In this document: piece after piece, positions 34,356 to 47,457 of the stretch | Numbering within the stretch: position 1 is the first letter of the stretch | Layout of the letters: each line of letters begins with the position of its first letter | Assembly: GCA_034096865.1 (NCBI GenBank) | Contig: JAWQFJ010016545.1 | Location: 120,001-167,500 of the forward strand | Length of the DNA: 47,500 bases | DNA from: Theodoxus fluviatilis | Taxonomy: Eukaryota; Mollusca; Gastropoda; Cycloneritida; Neritidae | Direction: 5' to 3' | Translations under genes and position numbers: made by a program | The notes under the pieces: generated by a model | The model's input: only the letters and a program-made list of their open reading frames with translations | What the model was told of the DNA's origin: nothing | Database searches by the model: none

Positions 34356-37300
34356 AAAAATTCTCGCCTAGTTTTCCTGGTGTATGCTTTTTGTCTCAGA
34401 AAAACTACTAAAACTAAAACATGACGCTATTTAATGCCTACATGTATTGATGTCTGTTTCTTCAAAAGTTGGGGATCGCAGTATCCTTACTTCTAGAAAG
34501 GTCAGTGTCTGATATAAATTAAAAAATTTTTGGTTTGAATTGTGTGCGACGTATGTTCATATATATAGTATTACGTAAATGTCTGGCTCGAGGTAAACAT
34601 TTTCACCGTCGTCATTTGAAGTATACAATTAAGCAAAACACATCAGTGTTGAAATGTATTGTATAAATAACATCTTTCACCGTAATTCGAAAAATGATTA
34701 CAGTTAGCAACAATATTGGCATGGATGATTCACAGACATCATCGCCAACACTTCAAGCATAAAAAGCAAATCACTCATGTGTAGGATGTGACCTCTCGGT
34801 GAATCTGAGCGAGTCAAAATGTATTGCTCGGAAGCCATTCCGAAGCGAGGCTATAATCACCAATGACAACTTTATTTTCATCATTGAATAATGCACGCGC
34901 ACATCAACTACCAGAGGGATACCCCCTTCTGCATATTTCCCGAAAAAGTTTTTACAATAAAACTATATTATTGACCAGAAGAGTTTCGAAACCCTGTCAT
35001 TTCACATGGACAAACATGCACCTCCGCCTACAAATTGCCCATTTGCCACGCTGGGGTCCATGACGTCACTCAGGAAGAGGATGAGATTGGCAAGGCAGCA
35101 ACTTTAATGGCCCGCCTCGCGCCGGGACAGCCGGGAAACTCCGAGTGACTTCCGGGGTCCTGCGCGACTGGCGTGAAATGAGGCATTTTGTATTTCCACC
35201 ACGTCCGGGGCCCCGCCCATGTTCGCCCACAGCCGCCTTTGCTACCATCGCCATGGCTTCCACTCTGTGACAGCGAAGCCCTGATGCCTGCACCCTATCC
35301 CACCCGTGAAAGCCCGTGCCCGTCAGATGTGGAGCTTGAAAAGACAGTCATGTGGTGATTGACTCTCTTCGTCTTCTGTGAGGTCGTTTCGCATTGCCTG
35401 CCTTTCTGAGGAATGCCCCACTTGCTCACCTTCGAAATCGAGTCTCACCTCAACATGGTGATATACATGTATGTGACAAGGAGCGAGAGTCGTAACGTCA
35501 GAGACAGCACACCCTTTCTTCGTCACCCAGGAGGCCGCTGACTGTTCCAAACCTCGGCGCTCTCAACACATCATATTCGTGACATCTTCTACAAGTTCAT
35601 TTTTGTTTATTCCGTCATCTTCTGAGCAATCGATCAGCATATTCTCATCATTTAAAAAATCTCTTTCGGCTCACAAAAGTTGTACATACATCGACGTAAG
35701 CTTCAGTTACATACGTGCAAGAAGTGTGAGTTTGTTTTCTCAGTAGCTGATGTATTCGGATACCTTTGACATTTTCACTAAAAAACTTAAAGACAGCTGA
35801 CAAAGTATCACATGCCGTTCACTTATATACATGAAAAAAAAATTGCTTTGGTCTTGGGAGATTTCGATACCTACCAGCTGGGCTAAATGAGCGTCTAAAA
35901 TGTACTTGGAAGCACCGTCGACAGTTCTTGTTTTGTTTAATAAGGCGCCACGGAATAGTCGCGCTCCTTCTCTACCTCCTTTCCTGCCTCACCCACCTCC
36001 ATCTCCCTCTAGCTCATCCCGTCATTCTTCTTTATGGAACAGAAATTCATGCACTTCTTTTTTGCTTGCGCCGCGACACTGTCTTTGAATAAATCTCCCA
36101 CCAACAGCGTAATACTTGTCGGGGTCCTGTGAATAAGTATGAATTCTGTGTCTTTTCCGCGGACTGTGCTGTGTACATGGTGTTTGTGTTCCACGAATCA
36201 AACAAAAGAGTTTACCATATCTTATTACACTGTATTACACCGTCATACTACAATTTTTAGCAAACAGGAAGCGAAAGTGAACGGAGAGTACCTCCGTTTA
36301 ACTTTGACAAAGGAACTAGAAAAAGTTGTCAGTTTATTTCATCCATCCTCACTTCCACAACAGAACGGACCCTTGACCGTCAAAACGACAAAATTATATT
36401 AAGGCAAAGAGCACGTATGATGAATCCAGACATTGACAATTCATGCCAGAGTTACAACAATTATTCTTTCCCCTTGTTATCTAAATCTCTTGCTCTTCAC
36501 GTACTCTCCCTGACTGTAGGAGGCAATCTCAGGTCCTGTTTAGGGAAAAGGGAATGGCCACAACAGTAAGCTGTGGAGGTGGGCGTTGTAATTGAAAGAA
36601 GTGTGTCTTTTTGCCTCCCCCACCGTGCACCCACGCTGATTTGGCAGGGCTGCTGCAAGGCTTCGATGCAGATCACTTATTTTTCCTGGCTTCTCTCTCG
36701 GGGCTCTGACCGCGTCAAACATGTCTCAGGACGGCTGCTGCAAGTTGACACTTTAAAATGAAGAGTTGTCTAACGAGTAGGCAGTTAGATGTACACACGT
36801 CTTTCACTCGCTTACCCACACTCATATCCCAGCAATGCCAGCACCCCGATAGTCATTTGGAAAGAAAAGCTCGAATTCTTAGTCGTTTTTCTAAGCCACT
36901 CCAATATTCAGCTCCTCGCATATTCAGTCGTAGCCTTCGCAGTTTCTCCTCACGTCAACACTTTGGTTTTCGAAGAGATTGTCTGCGTTTTTGCAGGGGG
37001 GGGGGGATAAGACGATGTTTGCCAGCATATTACTTAATCAGGGAAATCGACGTCTTTCTCTCGAACGAGCTGATCCTACACAATCTCCGCTTCTCTTGAA
37101 AAGCCTCCATTTGAAGCCTCCCCGTACCTGACCAACCTACCCGACTCCGTCGCTGCCTGGAAAGCGGACGCAGGAAAGGGTCGATATGGCTCGAGATAGA
37201 TCAATGACCAGTCTTTATTCGCCGCCTCCCGAGATCAAAGGCACCGCACTCTGACACCTTGCCCACATCCGGGCTTTTACTTGCCGTAAGACAACGCCAC

Positions 37301-39390
37301 CTGGTTCACAAAAAACCTACAGGAAGTCAAGTTTGACGTCATCCGCTGTTTCGGTAATTTGATGCACCCATTCCCGCTAACAAACATACCGCTCTTTGTA
37401 ATGGTACTTTGAACTGATTGGAGGCTACGTAGGGGTGTGCATGGTCTCCACGTGCAGAGTGGTGGCCATGAGAAGGGAGAGCGGAAAGCAGGGCTGTTTG
37501 ATGATGGGAGATACCACAAAGACAATACTACAAAGATATTACTCTGACAGAGATAAGAAGAGACTCTATGAACCACTGATTCAATTACTTGTGCTGCAAC
37601 TGTTGTGTGCTACTGAAAACAAAGCACAAGTAACATGTCTGAAACATTTCGTGATGAAGAGTTTTCCCAGTTTCATGGATGTAAAGTTCAGCTCGTCTAG
37701 ATATCTCTTTTCATTCTACGTACACCACGGGTATTGTTGGTCCTATTTCCTGAGTGCCATGCTTTCATATAAGTATCTCCATCTTTCATAACGAGCATGT
37801 CAAGCCAGGAACGAGGGCAAACATTCTTCACTATTGTATTCGTATCTATGTATGTTCATATTTGACAAAGAAACTGTGATTTTTATCTGCTGGAAATATC
37901 AAGTATAGGTAAAGTGGTCTTGGTTTGTGGAAAAAACAAGAATGAACATTTTCTTCCTAGAGAGATCACAGGAGAAAAAAGTAAGGGATATATCACATGG
38001 GTTCGATATTCTGAATAAATCATAAGTATGACTTAAGGAAATGCACAAAATGGAAAAGGACAGGATGGACAACCATTGGACACAGGTGTTTAAATATTTA
38101 AAAGACAAGAATGTGAAAAGAGTAGACACACGAAGGACCATGCGAGGAGAGGTATCTGGAAAGAAAATGAGATCAGCAACATTGACCAAGTTGTAAGATG
38201 AAGAAGAGAAGATTGAAAAGATCAAGGGATCATGATGGAGGGCTCGGAAAGAACGATACGGTGAACACGTGGCAGAAAGAGATCTTAGGGAAGAAAGGAA
38301 AAGAAAATAACTAAAAGGAAAGAGCAGACCTTGAAACCAGAAAAAAAATCCTAAACGAATGCTAAACACGAAAAAAACCGAGACTGGATAATTGAAGTGA
38401 CAAGAAACGGAGACAATCGACAAACAAAAGAAGGGGCGACCAGGAAACAATTAGACCGTTCTTGAGGAAAAGAAAATACGAAATAGATTAATCGTTTGTA
38501 TTCTCCGAACTCTTTTTAATCTGAGTTTCACTGCAAACTTAGTTCATTCTCACACGGTATTCCGGGCAGAGAATACACGTTTCCTCCGCTGTAGCAACCG
38601 ATAGAGTGAGTTTAAGCATTATTGCTCTCATGGGATGATCAATGAGTATTCTGGTCAGTGAGGCGCAATGTCCATGTAGACATAAACGAAGAGATTTACC
38701 AGTATACGTATGGACTGGGTGGAGAAAGGAGAAATAAAACGATGAAGAATTTATGAGTTGGAAAAAAAGGAAGAACCCTTTAAACAGTACGGGAAACAGA
38801 TAAAAAAATAAAAAAATCGAAAAGGACAAGATGAAGGAGAGACTTTGAGTAAAAGTAAACCGAAGCTTGGAACCAGGTGTGGGAAAGGCGTGACCTCGAG
38901 GCTGGGAGGCAGTGATACCATGAGAAAGGAAGACTTGGCAGGCAAAAGGGAGGCGTCGTTGACTAGCGCGCATCCCCTCTCGCTTCCTGCAAATGACTTG
39001 CCTTGTGTGCTGCCCGCCAGACATCTCCCATCGAGTGAAGAGTCGGTCTCAAAAGAAGAGGAGAGAGGGAACATCGATTCTAGCTGGGGGCCGTGGTCCA
39101 ATCGGACACCGTGAGGACCACATCCCCGCTTTCGTTAACACTCAATCAAGGTGATTTTCTGCCCTCCAGCTCTGACAATCTGCAGGAATTCCCACGTCAG
39201 TTTCTTTGCCAGGAAAGCATTCACGACCCCTCGTAAGTCCTGGCACACAACTGATTTTGATGGACTGAGGTTTGAGAAGGATTTACCTTTCGGGTCCGTT
39301 CATTACTTTTCTCTAAATGACAGATATTCACCATTCGATTTTGAAAGACCGGAATGATTACTCAAAGCTGCAGTGTGATCTGAAATAAAA
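34356..39390. other. Spacer, no gene recognised
   Basis: About 5 kb with only short unrelated ORFs. 35066-35293 is GC-rich. On the minus strand a Met codon in GCCATGGCGATGG context there could mark a first exon, but no donor or downstream exon was identified. A run of 12 G occurs near 36997. Confidence 0.4.
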
Positions 39391-39402
39391 CCTCTCTCTC
39401 CC

Positions 39403-39463
<61 letters not shown>

Positions 39464-39551
39464 TCGCCCTCTCTCTCGCCCTCTCTCTCGCCCTCTCTCT
39501 CTCCTTCTTTCTCTCACTCTTTCTCTCCTTTTTTCTCTCTCTCCCTCCCTT

Positions 39552-39611
<60 letters not shown>

Positions 39612-39709
39612 TCTCTCTCTCTCTCTCTCTCATTCTCCCTTTTTCTCTCTCCCTCCCTCCGTCCCTCTCTCTCTCTCTTTCTCTCCATCTCTCTCTCTCT
39701 CCTACTCTT

Positions 39710-39758
<49 letters not shown>

Positions 39759-39992
39759 CGCGCGCGCGCACACACAGAGATAAAATTATACGCACACACA
39801 CACACACACACACACTCACACACGCGCGCGCGCTTACGCACGCATGCGCACACACACACACAGACACATACACACATACACTCACACACGTGCGCGCGCT
39901 TACGCACGCACACACGTACACACACAGACACATACACACACACAGACATACAGACACACACACACACAACACACACGCGCGCGCGCACGCGC
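39391..39992. repeat. CT-rich then CA/CG-rich compound microsatellite
   Basis: (CT)n with CGCC and CCCT interruptions to about 39754, then CACG/CACA/CGCG repeats, including alternating purine-pyrimidine CGCGCG stretches. Confidence 0.95.
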
Positions 39993-40594
39993 ACTCAAGG
40001 CTTAGGGTATGAAACATGTAGGTGACTATTCTGTTGTAGATTTTACATTTAGAACTTTGGATTCCATGGAACATGGGGAGATGAATCTCACACCACAAGA
40101 AAGATTCTGCATCAGGTACGAGCTACAACACTAGCGTCTCTGTCCACTCAAATTTGACAGTCTTCTTTCTTTGAGAACAAACATCAACTCGTAAGCCCTA
40201 ATAACCCTTGGTATCCTTCATCTGCGTCAAGGGATCCCTGTTTCAGTTATAAGTATGCCTGAATTTAGCTGTTATGCGCTCCTGACGCCTGTTTTAAATT
40301 TTGCCATGATCAGCTTACAAGCGATAGGATGCAGAAATCGTGTTCACATCCTCTGACTTCCCTGTTTTCAAATGGCAAACTCACACTGGCAGAGAGGACA
40401 CACTTGCAGCACTCACGATACTTGCGCAAAAATGCTCTTTGGCGTCGAGCTGTTGTTTTAGGAGTCATGTAAAAATATCCTCTCAATCCATACAGATGCT
40501 TGCTCCGGATTTGCACAACGTTCGCATATGATACTTTCGCTGATTCGTGACAGAAATTGATTTGCTTCCCTCAATTCAAGTCACATAGCTACCT
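39993..40594. other. Spacer, nothing recognised
   Basis: No coding or structural signal. Confidence 0.5.
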
Positions 40595-40830
40595 GGGCCC
40601 GTATTCACAACGGCGATTTATCTTTTTAACACTCGATTTATCCCCTAGCCTCGCGTTATCTTGATCGGTTAGATAAGGTACGCTCGTCAGAGGATCCTAG
40701 GTTGCGCTTTGCTATATATACTGGTTTCCAGCCAAGGGAGAGCGGAACAGGCAGTTGGAATCGTCTGAGTTTAGAGATAAATCGGAGTTACAATAAATCG
40801 CCGATAAATCGCCGTTGTGAATACGGGCCC
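40595..40830. mobile_element. MITE of 236 bp with 27-bp terminal inverted repeats
   Basis: The left end GGGCCCGTATTCACAACGGC plus the following GATTTAT is matched exactly by its reverse complement at 40804-40830. The interior is non-coding and carries further ATAAATCG/CGATTTAT copies near both ends. No clear target-site duplication was seen, so the transposon superfamily is unknown. Confidence 0.85.
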
Positions 40831-41433
40831 TGATGTGGAATACTCGGGAAATCAGGAAAACCATTTTGAAGATCAGCACGAAATGGACCCTCCACAATTT
40901 ACTCTACGTCCAACTACATTTCTTCTACTTCCACCACCATTCTCTTCGACAATGCCCTGAAGCGCGTTACAAATGATCAACACTGGAGCTGTCTAACAAT
41001 GTTGTCTGCATCGAACACTCAATCATGAGTTTGTAGTCTGTCTGGGATGGGTGTCAGCAAGATCTGTGCCTGGTCAGCAGACTCCCCACGAAGGAGAAAG
41101 CAATGAGGAATCATGACAGTTAGGTGTTTGATAAGTGCTGGTCAGCGAAGAGGTGACTCGATAAATGGCCCCCTGTCCAGCAAACACTGACCAATGCGTA
41201 TTTTGACGTAGGGCTATGTCGACAGGGTGTGTGATCACTTAGTGCACATCCATAACCTCATCGGGAGATGTCGAAAGTTTCCTTGGCGTTTGATGCAGCT
41301 GTCCCGTGTGATGCAGAAACAAAATGCGGGTAAGGAAATATCGAACATACGATTACGAGAGTTGCACGACAGAGTTAAAAACCATAAATCTCCGTCGCTG
41401 CTCTGATCAAAGAAAATATACGTATTAGCAAGT
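40831..41433. other. Spacer, nothing recognised
   Basis: No coding or structural signal. Confidence 0.5.
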
Positions 41434-41577
41434 ACGCGCGCGCGCGCATACACACACACACATACGCACGCACAAAAACACACACGCGTGCGCGCACGAG
41501 CTAACACACATATACACATAAAAACGCACAAGCACACAAACACAAACACACGCGCGTACACACACACACATACGCTT

Positions 41578-41648
<71 letters not shown>

Positions 41649-41665
41649 TGCACACACACACGCTT

Positions 41666-41704
<39 letters not shown>

Positions 41705-41705
41705 T

Positions 41706-41738
<33 letters not shown>

Positions 41739-41739
41739 T

Positions 41740-41803
<64 letters not shown>

Positions 41804-41866
41804 ACACACGCAAACACACAAATACACACACACACACACACACGCACACACACACACACACACACA

Positions 41867-41911
<45 letters not shown>
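41434..41911. repeat. CA microsatellite with CGCG start and CGCTTGCA interruptions
   Basis: About 480 bp. It begins with alternating CG, then CA with repeated CGCTTGCACACA interruptions at about 41574-41740, then nearly pure CA. Confidence 0.97.
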
Positions 41912-42959
41912 CCACGCCTGGGAAGAGAGGTGAAGTCAGTCAAGCCGCTTTACAAGAAGAATTCTGTTATTCCTCATTGTCTATTTCTTGTCCTGCATAC
42001 CCTCTTTGGGAGGGGAAAAAATCCACGGGATAAACTACATATTCGAAATTATATAGTGTACATTCTTTACCTTGCGGCAACTTTTTATACATCTGCAGAC
42101 CAGTACTACGCTGCTCACATTCGTTGCCAGGAGAAGTCGCTCTCGTGGAGGTGAGGTGAGGAGAGAATTCTTCCAACTTAGAACGCCACCTGCCGCCCCA
42201 GACGTGTTACTGAGAGTGACAAATTGCCTTGTCGTTGATGGCGTCAGGAGACCTTACCCCGCACTTCACCACCGTCGTCCCCTCCGCACCCCGTAACCAC
42301 CCCCCGTCCCCCAGCCGCCCCCTTTCTCGGCAGTCATTGCCACTGCGTGAGAGCCTCAGCATTTTCTTTTAAGTGAGGTACCGGGTCTGCCAGGGCTATC
42401 TTTATGTCTCATGGCCACTCTTGACGAGTGTGCATGGAATGGTCCCACGTCAATTTATGATAATCTTGAAGTTAAAATTGGATTCACTTGCGTGAGTGAT
42501 GGGATCCTTTACTGGTTGGCACGATTAGCTGTGTCAATAGGATAACCATTCTTAATGTTGTTTGTAAGACACTTTCGCTTTTATAAAGCTTACATACCCA
42601 GCTTGAATTATGAAACATGAAGGTGTTTATTAGAAAAGTTACCCGACAACACTCACAACTCTATAAAATTGCTTCCATAAAGTTGAAATATTTAAATAAG
42701 TAAGTAAACCAAAAACAAATTATATACGATTGGAACTCTGTGGCAAATGAGAGACTTAGTAGACAGTGATAACCCTCCTGCTGTCCTTGGTTCATTTATA
42801 CGATGTTTTCCAGTGGAGGGGTTAGAAAAAACTCTGATTGCCATCCCAACAAAAGAGAGTTCCTCTTTCGACAAAATGAACATCTGTGCGTGGTCTTGAT
42901 TTCTCTGACCTCACAATTTCGAGGAGAGCTTTTTATAATGTGTTTGCCTTTCTGCCCAA
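41912..42959. other. Spacer, nothing recognised
   Basis: A C-rich stretch occurs at 42255-42330. No gene is supported. Confidence 0.45.
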
Positions 42960-43178
42960 GCCCTCTTGGCTTGCCTTTCACGGTCTGGTTCAGCAGGTGC
43001 GCCCAGATTAGTCTCCGGACCTCTGGGCGCGCTAACGTGCCTACGCGCATGCTCACTGCACGCTTCCTGTCTGGCCACCCCAAGAACGTCACGTGCGAGG
43101 CGTGTTCTTCTCGCGGCAGCCATGCGCACAGCCGCACCTTCCCGTCCGCCCTTTGTAACGCACCGCCTAGCGGACAAA
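42960..43178 (+). promoter_or_regulatory. CpG-rich promoter-like block
   Basis: This GC- and CpG-rich block within AT-rich surroundings includes an E-box CACGTG at 43090-43095. Just downstream lie an ETS-type CCGGAAGT (43187-43194) and a YY1-type CCGCCATGTTTT (43202-43213). This combination is usual at start sites of broadly expressed animal genes. Confidence 0.4.
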
Positions 43179-43232
43179 ATGTCAGACCGGAAGTCATCGA
43201 TCCGCCATGTTTTCTACGCCGCGCAGCGCGTG
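43179..43232 (+). CDS. Possible first coding exon ending at a GTGAGT donor
   Basis: An ATG at 43179 gives 18 codons, MSDRKSSIRHVFYAAQRV, ending exactly in phase 0 at a consensus donor GTGAGT (43233-43238). A second ATG at 43207 lies in a good CCGCCATG context and would end in phase 2 at the same donor. The protein is not recognised, and no downstream exon was found. The case rests on the CpG-rich promoter-like setting and the donor. Confidence 0.25.
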
Positions 43233-43238
43233 GTGAGT

Positions 43239-44265
43239 GGGGATGGTGGTTTTATGGCTGGTTAACTGCCCTGCTCCGCCTTGCCCTTCCACAATGATAG
43301 ACGTAACGAGGGAAAGCGTAGTATGGAAAAACGTCAATGGATCCTCGTAAACATTTTGCTCTTGCCTCTATTACCGGTACGATTTTCTTTTTTAATAAAA
43401 AGAACACGTTCTAAACACTTCCAAAGGAGAGATCTCAACAGTGCGAAATTTTCGAATTCAGTTCTAGAATAATTAGGGATAACGAGGAAACTTGGGGAAG
43501 GATGACGTTTCACAAGCTTCCAATGAAACCTTTCGCAGGATGATGTACAATATGTCCAATATGAAGTTTGGACTTTGAGAGGTGACAACATCTTGTTTTT
43601 AGAATTGCCAGATGTTACTGAATCAGCGCTAACATGCATCACGCTTGTCATGTTAGCTATACAAAGCTTTTGTTGACGCAGTCCGTATCTAAAATGGCAA
43701 ATCTGAACACAAAAGTCCAGCCTTTTGTCTGGGCAAAAGCACCGTGAAGCGCCATGTCCTGGAGATGAGAGGATTCAATATTTTCAAAGAAGATGCACGA
43801 CTGATATTTCGCAACCGCGCTCTCATGATTAAAATACATCATCCCTGTTCTTGTTCATGTGCTTCTTTTATAGTTCGCTGTTTATTTTGAGTTTATGCAG
43901 TGAAGGACTGACCGGGGGGGGGGGGGACGCTTTATTTTAGTATTCCACAACACATTGTAAAATTCAGCACTGACAAAAAGAAAACTGTTCTTGCCATTGA
44001 ATTAATTTGAGTGTTTCAAATTAGCTAGTCTGGCTCGTCAACAGTTATTGGTAACTTGATGCTTCGTTTCGCAAAGGAAAAGTGCGGAGTTGGGGGAGTA
44101 TTTGATACAATATTCGATGATAAATTCACGACTACAACTGCATACTTGAAAATACTGACTGTTGCCAAAAAGTGGTACATTAACAATTTCCAATCAACTG
44201 ATACCAAGATGCCTGCGTATTACGTTCCACATTGAATGTATCACCTTCAGCTATGAACATAGTTG
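43239..44265. other. Spacer, nothing recognised
   Basis: AT-rich sequence with a 13-base G run near 43914. No gene is supported. Confidence 0.45.
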
Positions 44266-44368
44266 GTCGCACTAGTAACGTACTACGTCACACTAGTAAC
44301 GTACTACGTCACACTAGTAACGTACTACGCCACACTAGTAACGTACTACGTCACACTAGTAACGTACT
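44266..44368. repeat. 21-bp tandem repeat, five copies
   Basis: Units GTCACACTAGTAACGTACTA plus C start at 44266, 44287, 44308, 44329 and 44350, with only GTCGC and GCCAC variants at the starts. The last copy is short by two bases. Since 21 is divisible by 3, one plus frame repeats RHTSNVL, but no gene context supports coding. Confidence 0.95.
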
Positions 44369-47300
44369 CGTCATAAAATACAAGTCACGTGACCTTCTCC
44401 TCTCGTTCTCGTTCAGTGCTAAAAGTGAAAGTGAGCTCACAAATCGGCTTCAAACACAAAATTTCACTTTTCTATTGAACAAATGATGCATATCTTTCAA
44501 ACAAGACGTGCAGTCAACATATTTTCTATGCTATTTGGCTTCCGGGGAAAAACCTTAGCACTTTTCCTCTAGATTAACAGGCATGCACTAATGATATGTA
44601 TGGTTTAAAATGTTCAATGAGCCCCTCCCCCCAAAAACAAAAACAAAACAACAACAACAAAAAACCAACGCACAAACAAACAAAAACAAAAAATAGCTGT
44701 TTTTTTTTGTCAGCGATGGAAAAAGACATGACTCCGTGATAGGAACATGCCAATGAATCACAACCCTTTCAAGCGGAAACAGACGACTGCCGTAAAGCAA
44801 TTTTACATCAGAAATAGCCCAGCAAACACACTGTCGTTTAGCTGTCATAATGTTTTCCTAAACAAGTGGCGTCCACTTTGTCATGATAAGAATAATCAAA
44901 GACCTTACATTTTGAATATCACAGGAAACATCATAAACACAACCAATACGAGGCAAAAAATGTTGTGGCCATAATCTCATTTGCATGATCTCCACAAGCC
45001 TGATTTGGACGAGAGCACGACACACAAAGATGCACCGCATCGTTACAAGTTATGCACATCACAAAGTAACTCCTTTGGCAAGCATAACTAGCAGAATCGC
45101 GTCCTTTTTCAGCGTAAATTCCGTCTCGGAACAATGTAGCAGCTTCCAGGAGTGTTGTGATTCGATGTTGTCGGTTGCAATGGCCAGTGAATGCCTACAT
45201 TGGCTGCAAGCGATCGATTCACACAAGGGCACTACCGTGAAGTATTTTTCAGTCTTCATTCAATTTCAAGGGCATTCCATCTCCTCGAGGACATCTTCCG
45301 CACGTTTTGGAGGCATCCTCAAATCTCTCTTGGAATTAGTTTCCAGCTTGTGTTTCTTTTTTTACGTTCCTCCTGAAAACTCGCCGCCCGCACGGAGTTG
45401 ACGAAAAGCGTATTAGATGCTCTCGCGGCTTCATTTGTTCTTTTCCGCAGACCATGTTAATCTTGTTGTGGTGAAAAATCGCGGAAGCTTGTCTTGATTA
45501 TTCACATCCTCGATCCACTTCAATTGTCTCTCCTTCTGGATCTTCTCTTTGCCGTTCTGTGTCAAGTTTCCTTCTCCTCGCTCACCGTAACCACGGAAAG
45601 CGCGCGGGTTAAAATGTCGTTGATTCAACTATTTTCTTAGAGAAAAATTAAACTGTGATTTCCATAAAATTCCTCTTTCAAATGCTTGAGAAAACACCAG
45701 AAAGTGTATTCGTGGAATCTCGAATGATGTCCAAATATCGCAGCGAGTCGAAAGAAGAACAACACCGGAGTGAATGGATTTTTGCAAACGGACCCGTACA
45801 TAAAGAAAGCTTCATTCTTCATTCAGCAGTGAGAGAAAATCGGGGGCGACCTCAGCAAGAGAAACTGGATCAGGGTAATGAAGTTCACTCGGCTTTCCCT
45901 CCGCATTCACCACAGAGTTTCTGGCGTGAGCAATGATATCACATTGGACTATTGATAATATGTCAGTTGCGCCTTGATTTAAGTTTCATTATCAGGCCAT
46001 AAGCAACTGCCGCAGAAAACCGTTTCCAAAAGGTCATAACAAAGGAACAGGGGGAAGAAAAATCATTCTCGAGGCAGCATGCCTGCCACAGACTGCGTCT
46101 GTTGTTTCACAGTGCCGAATCCAATTACGTATCGTTTCTGGAAGCAGGCGAGCGCTGGTACCACAACAGATGCTCGTACCTAAATGATCCTAAAAAAACT
46201 GTGGACTGATTTGTGTCTTCCACACTTTGCATGTACCTATTTTTTCAAAGCTTCAAAACAACAAAAATATTGCAAAACCCATTCCCCCAAAAATCCTCTA
46301 TATAGTGAAAACAACATCTGGTCTTGTGTTAGATAGTTATATTCTTCGTCTAAATTCCCCGACGATAATTATGTGATTTTACATATTTGTGCTTTTTAAA
46401 GACTTCCATGGATATATTGAAATACGTGCAACAAATACATGAGAGCAGTACGTATGGACGGAAAGTAAATGACAAATCATCAAGAAGGAAGCGACTTGTG
46501 AAAGGTTCCTTAGCTTTGAGTACCTCTCACACACTATAGACGTCATCTGGAAATTTTCGTAACCGTGATATGGTGCTCCCTCCCAGAAAAATCTTATTCT
46601 AACAGATATTCATGATCAATCAATGACAGCACAGGCGTAAATCGGAAATAATGAGGACTGTTTAGAAAGGCTACCAAGACGTCCACTCACCATCCTCCGT
46701 TCTAATAACAAACGAAGATGTAGATTCGAACCTAAGTCCGTTCAAAGAATGGGATTCCAAGCAGTAGACGACCGAAATCAGTTCGCATGTTATTTTGGGA
46801 GCATCTTAGAACTCCAAGAGCATTTCTCCTCTGCCTCTCATTAGACTAGCCACGTGATTCGTCGCAGATTTTGCCGTTGAAAACAGTTCCCTGTGAAGCT
46901 TTTTAAGAGCCGGATCAGGAGGTCTGTTGACGAGGAGAGGATTCGAATACCTCGAAGGAGTCAGTGAAAGAGCCACTTATGCATCCGTTGATGATGATAG
47001 CATCGTGTATTCATATGAATTTTAACATCGAAACGAACGCCTTAATTGCCCATCTGTGATTGGGAAAAGCTTTAAAGTTCTGATGCAACAGTCAGGCATG
47101 GAGGCTGTGAGGCCTGAACTTTTTTATGGGGACACGATGTTTGAAGACCTCATAATTATAGATCGTTAGATTCACGGTAGTGTTGCACTTATGCAGACGA
47201 TACAGATGTTTTTCGCCCCTTTAAGAAGGATCTACGAATCAAAAACAGTGCCAAGGATGTTTAGGAGCAACCTATTCGAGAGTTTTCTTTAACGAGTTAG

Positions 47301-47457
47301 ACTTTTTTCAGAGACAAACACAAATTGATTCCAAAGATATAAAAAGGAGACACAGTTTAGAAAAACAAATCAATGATTCTGCAGCACTAAACTCCCATTC
47401 CCCTATTTTTTCTTCAATGTGCGGTCATCTGCCTAGGAGGTCAAGGGAGGTGGCAGA
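44369..47457. other. Spacer, no gene recognised
   Basis: AT-rich with an A/C-rich simple stretch at 44628-44700. The longest frame is 138 codons (44985-45401), without known motifs. Confidence 0.45.

Noticed and set aside
46722..46742. tRNA T-loop-like GGTTCGAATC on the minus strand
   Set aside because: The stem does not pair and no other tRNA arms are present.
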